Positions 1 to 47,324 of a DNA stretch of 64,000 nucleotides are shown here, one piece after another. The notes beneath the pieces are model-generated. The model was not told the DNA's origin, ran no database searches, and worked only from the letters and a program-made list of their open reading frames with translations. Position 1 is the stretch's first letter. Each line of letters begins with the position of its first letter. The stretch is from Perca fluviatilis (taxonomy: Eukaryota; Chordata; Actinopteri; Perciformes; Percidae): positions 12,644,669 through 12,708,668 of the forward strand of contig NC_053126.1 of the NCBI RefSeq assembly GCF_010015445.1, read 5' to 3'. Position numbers and translations under genes: made by a program.

Positions 1-108
1 CCACTGTTTGCTTACTCTCCGCTGGCTTTCAATCTATCACTGAATTTAATTATCACCATAGCAACTGTACAGTTGTTCATTTTGTTTCCCCAAGCCCCTG
101 CTCTCTCT

Positions 109-113
109 CACAC

Positions 114-172
<59 letters not shown>
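109..172. repeat. (CA)n microsatellite
   Basis: About 60 bases of CA repeats. Confidence 0.95.
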
Positions 173-173
<1 letters not shown>

Positions 174-508
174 ACACAAACATTGTGGCTAATATCCAGT
201 GTGTGTTTGTTACAGTAATGCATAAATAGTTCCACAGACAGAGCTTCATTGCATAGAATCACTAAATCAATTCAGCTGTTCAGTGTGTATGTTGTTTTTT
301 CTAAATCTTTAGGGTGAAGATTTGGGATGTTTTGATGTGAATTAGAGACAAATTATAAAGTCACTTCATCTGCTAAGGTAAAAAATCAATTGCTTATTGT
401 TACCTATAAGTGCAGATGGTAATCGACAATTCTTTCAGTCATTCTTCCCGCAAAAGTGCTAAATATGAAACACATACATAACATAAACATACAGTTTCAT
501 TGTTTTAA

Positions 509-2372
509 AGGGGTGATAGAATGCAAAACTGATTTTACCTTGTCATAGTTGAATAATGACAGTTTAGTGGGTAACTAGGACATACATAGAACCTCTAAAT
601 CCCATTGACACCTCTTTTCTCTGCAAATCTCACTATTTGAAACTGCCTCTGAAAACGGGCGAATCTCAACGAGCCCCATAGTTGACGTCAACTACTGGGG
701 CTCCTCCTCATTTGGCTCTAGTCTTTCTCTTTGTCATGCCCCAACATTTGCATAGGCTACACAACTGACCTGAGATCAGTTAGTCTTCTGAATCTAGGTC
801 GTGCAGATCTCAGAAATTGTATACATTGTTCATATGCTATTTTACCATTAAATTCACTTCTGAGACTTTTTTAATACGAGAAATCAACTATGTAGAGGTC
901 AAATATGGGCCGTTTTACGAAAATTGATGTCTAATTGCAAATTTTGTCCGACTGTGTGTCGGAGTTCAGAGGCTGGTGCTGCCTGTGTAGCTGCCTCGCC
1001 ACCTGGCCTGCCTTCCTTCACAGACCCCGGCCTGCTGTGAGGTAGATGGAGCTCAGTCACGGCTGGCAACCCACAGCACTCCATACCCGCGCAAAGTCAC
1101 CGTTTTGGGCTAATGGACTACGAAACGCCGCTGCTCTGACAGAGCTCCAAGGCCTCCAACTCCCCTCTTCCTGCTAGCTAAATACCCGGTGTATGTGAGT
1201 GAAAGCGCGGTCAGTGAGCTTGTTACGCCAGCATTCTCTTACCACAGGTTCCAGTTACTCTTTTAATGTGTGTAATTATAATGTGTTGAGTTATTTAAAC
1301 AAATGATTGGGGAAATAAACGCCGCTTGTCCGTGAGTCTCATTGATAGAGCCTGCGGCTGGATGGAGCTCTATCAATGAGAGCTAGCTAGCTAGCCTCCT
1401 CTTAGAATTCCTCTGGAATTCACAAAAATTCATTAACTTGAAATCTGACACAGTTGTTAGGTTTATAAGACATTTAGTTAGATGTTGTATACGTGGCATG
1501 ACGAAATTCAAACTGTAAATATACTCGGAATAAGGCGAAAAGGAAGCTAACTATCCGTGATTTGTAGCTAGGATTGAAGGGACAGTCACAGCTAACGAAA
1601 CACCTAGTCTTCACAAATATTAATTAACTTGAAATCGGACACCGTTGTTAGCTTTATAAGACCTTTAGTTAGATTTTGTATAAGTGGCGTGACATGTGTG
1701 TAACATGTGGTAAGAGATTGCTGGTGTAACCACGCTCTCACTCTCACACAACGGGCCCTTTAGCTAGCAGGAAGAGAGGAGTTGAAGGCCCTGGAGCTCT
1801 GTCAGGGCAGCGGGGTTGGTAGTCCCTGCTGTGGGCTGCCAGCCGTGACGGAGCTCCAAGTACCTCATAGCAGGCCGGGGTCTGTGAAGGAAGGCAGGCC
1901 GGGCGGCGAGGCAGCACCGGCGGGCGGCGAGGCAGCACCAGCGGCTGAACTCCGACACACAGTCTTACCAAATTTGCAATTAGCCATCAATTTTCGTAAA
2001 ACGGCCCATATTTGAGCTTTATATAGTTGATTTCTCGCTTAAAAAAGTCTCAGAAGTGAATTTAATAACGAAATAGCCCGACAAACAATGTATAACTTTG
2101 CAGTGTCTGAAATATGAGGCCTGCTGCCGAGTCTCCCATGTGTTTCTATGTAGTTTGCTCAAACCAATCAGCGCGTAGCTCATTCTGAATATTCATTAGC
2201 ATACCATATTTGGAAGAAAAGCTCTTGTTCCAAATAGAGCCATATTCACAGGGTAGTTAAGGGCCTAATAAAGTAGCATTCGGGCAATTTTCAGCCCAAC
2301 CAATTTACATACCCCATTAGGAGACCTTAAGGAACAGTGTAAAATACCCTATATAATCATTCTATCACCCCT
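509..2372. mobile_element. foldback DNA transposon-like element at TTAA
   Basis: Flanked by TTAA at 505-508 and 2373-2376, with inverted termini AGGGGTGATAGAATG and its complement. About 350-base inner arms (near 820-1185 and 1745-2095) are also inverted copies of each other. The spacer has an 82-base direct repeat (about 1419 and 1612) and a hairpin at 1339-1380. No transposase is encoded, so it is non-autonomous. TTAA targets suggest a piggyBac-like source. Confidence 0.8.
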
Positions 2373-4187
2373 TTAAAAGAAAGGGGAGATGTGTATGTGT
2401 AACTGATGGTAAAGTGGCATTTTACTTTAAGCTAATTATCCTTTCTTTTTCCTTTTCAAGTGGCCCTGGAGAAATGCAGTGTGCTGCTTAGGGTCACTTC
2501 AGTAGGCAGAATACTTGACAACAACAATGTGTGTACTTATGAAGCATCATATGGGTGAATTACACTTTGTCTATGTAGCCATCAACCCAATATGTATGAA
2601 GCCGATGGGAAGGCAGCTCTCTAGGGTCGCCTGTTAACCAATTAACCCCGGACATGAGTCATCAGCCTCTCCACTCTGCCCTTCACTTTTTATGGCGATA
2701 ATGTCCAATTAGTTATTAGATATTGTTACCTCTGATGGCGATGCGCCTGTCAATGCCTGACTATAATTAGCAAGACCGGCATTTTGGCATATTGTCACTC
2801 TGCTCTCATCATCGCCCTCTTCCCCTTTCTTCTGCTTGATGTGGCCCTTGTTACGCTCCGAGGAATTCGGCAGCAGCATCATCTCGCCTCACTGGAACCA
2901 ACTTCCCTGGTTTCGCCTCAGCAGCTCTGTCTGTTAGTGTCGACGGTTTGTCCGCCAGCATCTTCCCCCAGCGCAGCATGATGTCCAGTATTTAAGTATT
3001 TACTGTAAATGGCTGAGAGGATGTTTGATAAATACAAGCTAAACTGATGACCTAGCAAGTCAGTTTTTAGATGTGCCACACTCCACTTTTAGATATTTCA
3101 TATGTATTCTATTTGCCAGTGCTTCAGCTCCATGACTAACTTGTTTTGGATCTTACATGATTGACTGTCTATTAGTGATTTGTGTGTCATGTATTCATGC
3201 TTCTCATAACAGGCATAGCTTCAACAACAGAAACAAACCGAAGGGAAAAGATTCTTCAGATTTCTTCTCAGCTGGAAGAAATCAAAAGCATCTACAACTG
3301 TGTATTCACTTGACCAAATGGTTGATTTTAATGTGGGAGCGTGGGCCACAATGAAAGCTGCCAAGAGTGCTGCCTCTTCAAGTGTTTGCACATTTAAATA
3401 TTATGCATATTCTTATTCTGTTTAATACGTAATCAAAACAAAGAAGCAAACAGGCTCCGTTTGTTGCCTTTATATTGAGTCTCTTGCATATAGTAGAGAT
3501 ATAGGGGAGCACTCTCAAATGTTTTCTTTATTTCTTCTTTTGGCAGAGCCTGAAACATCTGTGTTCAAGTGGACTAATGGTGTAAACAAGAAGTTTAATA
3601 CTGAGCTTGACTATATAAAAAATAAAATTTCTGACAAACTATATGGGCCCTGCGAACATAAAGACACTTTTAAATTGCAGATGATGATGCTTCAGGAAAG
3701 AGAAGCTTGTGCAGAGAGAAATTCAGGTTCAACTGTATTGTTATTTTGGAGTTTATTCTTTGTGTTGTTTTAGTATAGTCATCATCTCTCCACGCTTTGA
3801 GAGCAAGAAGAGAGATTATTTTGCGGTCAGAAGAGGTGAGACAGAGAGACAGAGAAGGGTTTCTTGTGCGTCTGAGCAATTGTTCAGTTCAGTTCAGGTT
3901 GTTAAATCATGTGCGCTTTTCTGGGTTTTTAGCACCAACACAAGACTGACTTGGCCTAAAGGGTGGAATAAATGCATGATGCATGCAGACAACGCACACA
4001 CATGCAGAAGCCCAGAGCGCTGAACAGATAATGTCTTCACACCCGGCCTCTTCCTGCAATGGGTTGCAGTTTGACTGTGAGTGGAAACCCTGCCATTTTA
4101 ATTTCACCCATGGCTCCCAGGATGAGGGGAGCACATACAGAGAGACAATGACACAGATTAAAAGAAAGAAAACATATAAAGGGATAT

Positions 4188-4189
<2 letters not shown>

Positions 4190-4233
<44 letters not shown>

Positions 4234-4262
4234 ATATAAAGGGAGATGAGAGAGAGAGAGAT
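4190..4262. repeat. (GA)n microsatellite
   Basis: Two GA runs separated by aaaagatataaagggagat. Confidence 0.9.
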
Positions 4263-5629
4263 AGAAGGATTGGCATAAAAGTGAGAAACAGGGCTCACTG
4301 TTCAGAGACTTGAGGGGAAGGGAGTGAGGTAGAGGGCTGATAAAGAGAAAGAAATAGAGATCAGGGAGAGTCCCTGGTGTTCACTCAGCAAGTCTCTTTT
4401 AAGATAACTTCAATGTTCCCACAATTGAAAAGTTGAAAAGAATGCAGTCAGGAGGTGAAACTGGTTTACAGAAGTTGGGAGACCCAGGAGACGAGGGGCA
4501 AGACCACTACACCATCTGTTTTTTCTCCCCCCATAAAAGCCTCCAGGAAAGGCCCCAGGAAATGAGTAAAAATAGGCAAGCTCACTAAAAGGAGGACATG
4601 CTAATTAGACTTTTCTGGGACCCTCACTCACGCCACTGACTAATTTCCCTGCCAATCACACCAACTCCCTCCTCTTTCATACATTTTCCTTCTACGTCTT
4701 TTGCTCCTCCTTCTACTTCTGCCGTCAAATTCTTTGCTTGGAAAAAAGGGGGGTGCTTTTAAACAATGTGTGCCTACTTACTCAGTCAGTGGCCTGTATA
4801 ATTACACATGCAGCCATTCTGACACATTTCAGCGTGATGGAGGCGACGCTGGTGGGGGGTTTATCCACTCTCATTTGCAGGGCTTTAATTAGGGCCATGT
4901 TTGTTTTGTGGCGATTGTAGAAATTAGCTAACCTCAGCTATCACAATAGTGACTGGAGAACTTATGAATCGATTTCCGACAAACAAAACTTGAATGACAT
5001 GAATACTGTATGTGCTGCAGAAAACATATTTTTTTATAATATTATCCTGTTTCTTATTCTTGGAAACCTATCAGTGCATCAGTGCATCAATTCCCAATTG
5101 GTCATTAGCTAAATTTTTACTCCGCGTCAGTGCCAGATGTTCAGGCCAAGATAAACAGTTGTTCAGTTGCGCTGCTTCTGGCACCGTACGATCACTGTAC
5201 GTTGAGTATTTGTGCCCTAATAACACTTGAAGACTGAAATGGGGAGGATGCTGGGACGGCTTCCAGGATGACAAGATGTAGAGATCTGACATCAAGCACG
5301 AAAACACTCAAACCTTACACGTTCCCACGCACTGATAATGGTGTGACATCTCCTTTCCAGATGGATATTTCTTTTTTTCCTCCCTTCTTTTTTTCTCTTT
5401 CTCTTTGCATCAGTCTCGTCCACTGAAGATATCATAGATACAATGTATCATACAGCTAAAACTCAACCACGGTACATACCAATTAAAGTGAAGTGCTGTT
5501 TAGTGTGTTAATGAGGCAAAGAAAGTCAGCTCTGTTTGGATGCTCTTTGCAAACATTAATTTCTGAGGGAGACATTAAGCAGCAGAGTGATGAACAGATG
5601 TTGTAAGAAAGGTCCATTTGTATTCCCTT

Positions 5630-6639
5630 TAGTGTTAATTTTGTCAGATGAGACGAGACTAAATATGTTCGCCAACGACCTTTTTTTTCATGACTAAGAG
5701 GAGACGATGACAAGACTGCGCCAATGTCCAAAAACGCTGACTAAGACTAAATTAACATGCATTATTGTTGACGAGACTAAAAAAAGATAAAATCTCTCTT
5801 CATTTTCATCCACAATCGCCTCTACTTTTCCATCATGAGATAGAATATTCAGCTGTTATAGGGTTGGTTACCGAGACCCGGTGCTACGGCACCGACAGGT
5901 GCTTTAACGAAACGTTATCTACCGGACCGAATAACAATGCGGATTTCGGTGCCACTTAAATGCCTGCACTTCTCTCTGATGCTCATTAACGGACGTTAGA
6001 GGCAACCGAAACATCGCTTCACGTGACGCTAGTTAACACCATACTTGGCAGCAGGTAATGTTAGCCTACCGTTAGCTAGCAGCTGGAGTAAACATGGTTA
6101 AAATGCTGACAGCTAAATGGTGTAAAAGTGTGTCTGTATTTCACTGGAGAGGATTCCAACACCGAGACGTACGACAGTCTGCAGCTGCCGTTGTCTGAAA
6201 AACACATATGTTGCGTTCACTTGAAATACGCCTCGCCAGCTTCGTGCTGCATTCAAAGTTATTGTAAAATATCCTTTTCCCATGCAGTGGTTGTTTTTAA
6301 CAGGAATTTACTGGTGAAATAAGGAAGAGGCTCGATATTTATATAACATTATATAATTTATTTTTATATAACTATTTGACTGAAATGGTTATCAGAAATA
6401 ATCTCTTTAAAAGACTCTCTTTAAAAAAAGACTAAAATGTTTTGACTAAAACTTGACTAAGACACCTTGAGTTCTCTTTTGACTAAAACTAGACTAAAAT
6501 TACGAGACTTTTAGTCAACTAAAACTTGACTAACAAAAAAAGATATGTGAATGACTAAATATGACTAAAACTAACAAGGACATTTGGCACAAGACTAAGA
6601 CTAAGACTAAATTAAAAATAGGTGAAAAAATTAACACTA
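5630..6639. mobile_element. hAT-like non-autonomous element with 8-bp target duplication
   Basis: Perfect 8-bp duplication ATTCCCTT at 5622-5629 and 6640-6647. Inverted termini are TAGTGTTAATTTT and complement. Ends are rich in gactaaaac repeats. The middle (about 5860-6330) is GC-richer, with a short ATG-started stretch at 6094, perhaps captured or ancestral transposase leader sequence. Confidence 0.85.
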
Positions 6640-6976
6640 ATTCCCTTAAACAAAAATGTTGAATTTTCATTCCCCTTTTTTTCTTATGACACTACAGTTG
6701 AGCCTCTAAACCTCAAACTATGCCATCTGAATGATTATCTGAGGGCTTTGTGGCCTCTAGAAGTAAATGGAATTTAACTTTTGCCTGTTAGAAGCAACAC
6801 AATGTAAAATGTGTTCAAAGAAAAAAGAAACATTGTGGAGTTTACCAGTGGGGAAAAAGTAAATGTAGCACTATCATGAGGACAACATTGCAGTTTGTCC
6901 CATTCTGCACCCTATACAAAACTAAAGACATCCTGATCAGCCTCAGTTGTTGTTTTTGAAAACAAAGATATGTTAA

Positions 6977-37627
<30,651 letters not shown>

Positions 37628-39755
37628 GGAGAGAGCAGAAAAAAAACTCAAAAGCATGGACTGTCGCTGACTACAGGATCCTTACAAACTCCAACAAACG
37701 ATCCCGCCGTCATGAGACTCATATCATCCTCTACAGTGTTCTGTCTAGTTATCAAAATCTGTGTACAAAAGTGACTGAGAAGAGGGGAACAAAGTGTTGA
37801 AGAACAACTACATGGCGGTGATATGCTTGCATAATTTCCCCAAACATCTCATATGTGTTCTTTATTCTCTATCTGTGTTTAACCAAACCTGCTGCCTTTT
37901 TTTCTTGCGTATGAATGTGTGACCGGTTACTTTGTTATTAGGTATTAAAGATGCAAGATGTTTTCCTTTCTCATGTTCCCCATCTTACTACGCAACAAGC
38001 TGCAATGCACGACGAGAACGGAACATATTTTTCTGCTCTGTCCCGGCTTTATCTACTTCTGATCCGCTACACGTGTATTTTATATTTATATTAAAAAAAC
38101 AAGAGGTAGTATACTGTTACATGAGTGCCAAAGTAGAAGTGGAAAGACATCATTTCTTTTGCAGTTCTTAAAATCCTTGTAATGTTTTTCCCAACACACT
38201 AAAACCCCACTAAAACAGGGACATTTCTTTGTGTTGTTTTGTAGGACGTGGAGATACAGTATATCTAACTCAGCATAGACAAACAGAAGCACATCATGCT
38301 TATGCTTGGTTATAAGCTGTCTACGCTATTTGAATGCAGTGTTGGTCAGTATACTATAGGGTCAGAAAACTGTGGATCAAAGAGACAGTGTTTTAAAGTA
38401 TAACGATGCTATTTCCATATGCACAAAGCAGATCTCTGTTGCATGCTTATTTTTCTGACTCTGTATGAACAGTAGACTCTAGGATGCAGTACACGTCTGG
38501 TATCATTGTAAAGTTTAGTATTTACGATATAAACTATGTTGATATATAATTGTTGTATGTTTTGAAGAGTCTTATCCTGAAGAAAATTGTTAAAGGAAAA
38601 AAGCTTTTGTTCATATTTTATGTTTCGCTTAACTCAACTTTTATGTCCAAAAAAAACAACCTCTATTGTACCCCCATTTTTATTATTTTGTAAATATGTT
38701 TCAAAGAGATGTTTCAGAAAGAGAAGTTACTTGCAGATTTTATACTACGAACTGAATGTGCTTTTACTACCATAGACAGTTTGAACATGTCTATGTTTAG
38801 ATTACCCCGAAGAGGAGTATATATATAATGTTTGGCTGAATCTTTGGTAGCTTTGGGATCAGCAAACCTTGTAATATGTATTTCCACTATTTATCCATTG
38901 TTTTCTACTACTCAGTGTCATGGCGAATATGCAGCACCTACTGTGCGTGAAAAGGTTGAATGCCCTCTTGCCTTGGTCATCTCAGGGCAGACTCCTTCTG
39001 TAACAAATTCAAATACGAGCCCTAGGTGGCTGCAAAATGTCTCTTCTTTCTTGTGTATATTGTGTGCATGTGTGAGGTGAGGCTTGATCTAAGCATGAGA
39101 AAGACCCCTGCATGATACAGAGATCATGGTGCATGGAGTTTCCCCAACTTGTTGCACAGAACGAGATTAACCAACGAGCATTGTGCACTTTTCTGCTCAT
39201 CTCCTCCCACTTGCTGCCATGTAGCCTGACATGTTTGGCTAAAAAACAACACAAATCTATGTAAAATGCTTCTGTTGGCTTGTTGTTCACTGGTGCCAAT
39301 CTTGAGTCTTTTGTTTCCAGTCAGGTGTGTTGTTGAGAGGCTACTACTTAGGCACACAATGCTACAACAGTGACGTTTCATAAAACTGCCAAATTTACTT
39401 TTAACCCCCGAATTAGTTACTTAGTGTAACATGCAGACTGATGTTGCAGCTGTCACATCTGGACCAAAATTAGATTTTTAAGGTTAAGAGAAAACTGAAT
39501 GTTTACATGTCTCACATTGAGAATCTTTATCGGAGGAGAAGAAGAGAAAAATATAAAAACTTTGGACCCATGACAGAGATAATTACATGTCAGGCCAGTC
39601 AGGGTAATGTACCACTACAGTTAGAGCCACAGGGATGTTTGTATGCGTTACCTTTCACTGCCCCTACTTTTGTTAACCTGATTCTTCTTGTTCCTATGTT
39701 CATTGTGGTATGATGGAAACTGTGTATAAATAAAGTATGAAAAATATGAATATAC
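37628..39755 (+). other. prkca: prkca 3' untranslated region (predicted)
   Basis: AT-rich, repeat-poor sequence between the prkca stop and the AATAAA at 39729. The end is inferred from that signal. An earlier ATTAAA at 37944 could give a short isoform. Confidence 0.5.
39729..39734 (+). terminator. prkca poly(A) signal candidate
   Basis: AATAAA about 2.1 kb after the stop, in tgtgtataAATAAAg-type context with a G-rich stretch some 35-50 bases downstream. It is the first canonical signal I found after the stop. Confidence 0.5.
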
Positions 39756-40142
39756 TGTTTTCTTTCGGAAGGGGGGGGGGAGTGTTCGATTTCCAGCTTC
39801 ACTGCTAATGTGTGTATTGTTGGCTATATTATTGTTCTATTGAGGTTTTAAATCAGGCTACACTTTAATATTACATGTGCAATAGTATTTGAAAGGAAGG
39901 AGGGGGCGGTGATTTGATTGATGTTTCATGTGTGAAAAAAATGTGTGTACTTTCAACAATTTAGTGTGTGAAATATATTTTATATGTGGAAGGTGATTTT
40001 CAACATGTGCTTTTTAAAACAGAATTTGGCCTAGGAGGTCAGTGATCACACACACAAACAATGCTACATTAGAATATACACTGACTACTTATATTCCATT
40101 TTTTCTGCACACTGTAGCCTACTTGAACTGTCTGTCAGAGCT

Positions 40143-40800
40143 GAGTCAACACATTCTCATGAACGGGTTCCTATATTGTAGAAAAAGTTATGCACACTAA
40201 AACATATACGAAAACCAGAAGACGTGCCATCGTCTACAGAGCTCCATGCTACAGAGAGGCAGTTGCTAGCTGTTTAAGCCGCTATAGAGCTTCCTGCCGC
40301 CGACTATACGGTGCTCCGCATTCTGCTCTGTCAGGTCAGCGTTAGTTGGTGGTTCAGTTACCCGAGAATAGGTGACTGTGAGCCGGGTAAAGAGCACCGC
40401 GAGCTGCCGGTCATTTCGGTGGAGATTACGGTTATAATTTGGCAAGAAAAGGTGAGTTATATGCAGGGAGGAAAGTTAAGAGTAGGCACCAAAACAACTT
40501 GTTAAGTTTAGGAAAAGATCGTGATTTGTTTAGGTGCAAAATGCTAGAAAGGCTAATTTACACTTAAGCAAGCCTCTTAAAACACTCCCAAGGAACACGC
40601 ATTTCCTGGGTGAAAGTTTTTTTTGTTCCCTGGCTTGTAAATCCATGCATCTTCTCCGACCACCTTACGCCAGCTGCGTTCTTATAGGCCTACAGCAGCA
40701 GTCAATGTGGTGCACACAGCAAAAAAAACAACAACAACGTGTAAATCATACAGTGCTTCACTTTTCGTAGCTTTTCGAACGTATGTTTATGAGAAGAGGC
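40143..40800. repeat. dispersed repeat, copy upstream of cacng5
   Basis: Shares with 49086-49490 the blocks tcatttcggtggagattacg, aggaacacgcatttcctggg and cagcagtcaatgtggtgc, in the same orientation. Ends ttcgaacgtatgtttatgag, a partial inverted match to its start, so probably a DNA element. Confidence 0.6.
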
Positions 40801-40831
40801 TGGCTGAGTAGAGCTGTCCTTGGTCCTGAAA

Positions 40832-40833
<2 letters not shown>

Positions 40834-40888
<55 letters not shown>
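40834..40888. repeat. (CT)n microsatellite
   Basis: CT run just upstream of the candidate cacng5 noncoding exon. Confidence 0.95.
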
Positions 40889-40891
<3 letters not shown>

Positions 40892-40959
40892 GTGTATTTG
40901 CATTCAGCCATAGAGCAGCACCAGGCGTTTGTCTGACTCAGTGTGTTGCACTGACGCAC

Positions 40960-41105
40960 TGCTGCATCGTCTCGGTCCTTAAAGCTTCCCGCGGCTTCAC
41001 ATTACGGTTTTCTGAAGGAATTTTGCAGGTTTTAATCCACAACTTGAGCACAACATTTGTTCAAAGTGCAGGAAACAGCGCTGAGACTGTACAGATTACA
41101 AACAG
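40960..41105 (+). promoter_or_regulatory. candidate first noncoding exon / promoter region of cacng5
   Basis: CpG-containing non-repetitive block (cgtctcgg, cccgcggc, attacgg) ending AACAG before gtagga, a usable donor. It lies 2 kb upstream of the predicted leader acceptor at 43127. Linking the two is inference. Confidence 0.3.
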
Positions 41106-43126
41106 GTAGGAACACGTGTTTGTATGCTGTCGTCGCATTTTTTCAATTACTTTTTTTTTTCAACTCCTGCTTCTAATTAACTGTGTTTCGCATATTCGCA
41201 GATGAAGCATAGTGTTTGTTGTGAGTTTATTGGGGTTTTGATTGTGCACTTCCCCTTCTAATATAGGCTACTAACATCGAGGTATATCTTATATTTCTTT
41301 AAGCCATAGTATTTTATTGGAATATCAGGCTTACTATAGGCTATACGGGTTATCGTGAAAACTAAACTCAGTACCCCCCTGGGAAAATAACAATTTGCAT
41401 AAAGTTGTAGAAGGTTAAATGACTGTTGATGGAAAGGATGTTTCACACAAAGGAGAGTTAGGTTATATTACTGAGATCTGATGTTTTGAGAGTAAAAAAA
41501 GTTCTACAAGTGTGAGTATTTCTGTTCTTTTGTGTATTTACTCCATATTAAAAAGTTGAGTATTGTTTTTCTACAGAATGGAGAAGCTTGATCATATTGG
41601 CATTGGCAAAGAGATAAGCCGAAATGTTTTGATTCAGCAACGTAACTCAAGTTGTGGAGTGGATCTGATGTGGTGATTTGCATGTGACAAGGCTCAACAG
41701 TCATGACTAGGCCTACTGTATAGTCATGTAGTAGGCTTTTTTTTTTCACCTGCAAATCTGCAAGTCCAATTCTCCCATCTGGTATTTTGTCATCTGTGGA
41801 CTACAATAAAGCAAATTGATTTAGCAGAAATTAAAACTGCTGAGGAGCATCCTGGTGACTTAGAGGTTTGAGACTCTCTACTGTCACTATCTAGTCAAAA
41901 AGGTAAACATTTAAAGAATAATATTGCTGACAAAGACCGATAATAAGCAAGGAAGTTAATATGAAACAAATATGAGCTATCAGGCCTCTTCAAAGCAAGA
42001 GAGGTGACCTTGCAGGTGAACGAGCAGATTTCTGGACTGTTTCTGTGAATAGTGTGACCTCCCAAAGCAGCTGACAGCGTTTCTTTTAGCACTTTATTAG
42101 CTTCAATTCTGGTTGTTTTAAAACAGAAAAGGGGAGGGATGCACACATGTAGTAAGTCTTTAAGTCTAGCCATTCAAATTAGCCTTTCCCTGACAATATG
42201 TCATCACCGTCCATAGATCATTCATATGTGTCCTAAATGGAATTTAAATCATCATCCTGTCACTGTAGATGATATTTCTGGCAAATTCCCACTCCGAGTG
42301 ACTTATTAATGCCTTTATGAATGTCTAACCTTTTTGAGGGATTCTGCGCTGATTCATGGCTGTCTTGGATTTCAAATTATGTGAGCATTTGTATTCACAG
42401 TAGTAGGCCGGTTTAATTTCCCTCAGTCTTGAGGCTCAAACAGGTTTATTATTGACTCACTTAAGATTATTAAAATAAATCAATTTTTTTTTAACTATTC
42501 CTTTAAAACTTACCTTATTCTTATGAAATGTTAAATGAGACAATTTCTTATTTTACTCCACAGATTGTATTTCAAAATGTCCTTGTTCCAGTCTGTTTTA
42601 TTTCACAATATTTTACCCCTCAACCGTTTTACCCAATAATGTCACTTTTTATCACAATCTTGGTCTTTCAATCAAGACAAACAAAAGTGATTGAATTGCT
42701 GCTCATTCAGACCAAAGCAATAACCAATCACATATCTGACACCCCTGTTTGCCTTGATTGAGACATAAACATTGCTGGCATTATGAAATAAAAAACATTT
42801 AATAAAAAAGAAACTGGAAAAGGGATATTTTTAAATGAAAACAGCTGGAATGTAATAAAAATGACCCGCAATAAACAGAAATAACAATTCCTATTAATGA
42901 GGTGAGTTTTTGGAAATTGCTGGATTATTTCACCATTTCATTATTATATTACTTATAAATAGATATATTTTATCTATTTATTTTGTCTGTATTTATTCAT
43001 ATTTATTTCATAATGTCTTTTGTATTTATTTATTTATTTATTTGATTAACACACACTGGGTCGCCACATCCAACTTCCCATTTGTACCGGTAATCCAACC
43101 TTCTTTTCCCCTTTCTCCTCCTCCAG

Positions 43127-43189
43127 ATTGCTTCTTGGACTTTTCTTCATTTTAACCGACCCCTGCTGGAAGATTCCCCCGCTGTCACC
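43127..43189 (+). other. cacng5: cacng5 5' leader, last part
   Basis: Sixty-three bases between a strong acceptor (ctttctcctcctccag) and the start codon. The acceptor implies an upstream noncoding exon. Confidence 0.55.

Positions 43190-47324
<4,135 letters not shown>

Larger units (their letters stand above)
39757..43126. other. prkca-cacng5 intergenic / cacng5 upstream region
   Basis: Holds a dispersed repeat (40143-40800), a (CT)n tract (40834-40887) and the candidate noncoding exon (40960-41105). The rest is AT-rich with nothing recognised. Confidence 0.6.

Noticed and set aside
1782..2015. 77-codon frame and its mirror on the other arm (899-1084)
   Set aside because: Both fall in the inverted arms of the foldback element and share no known motif.
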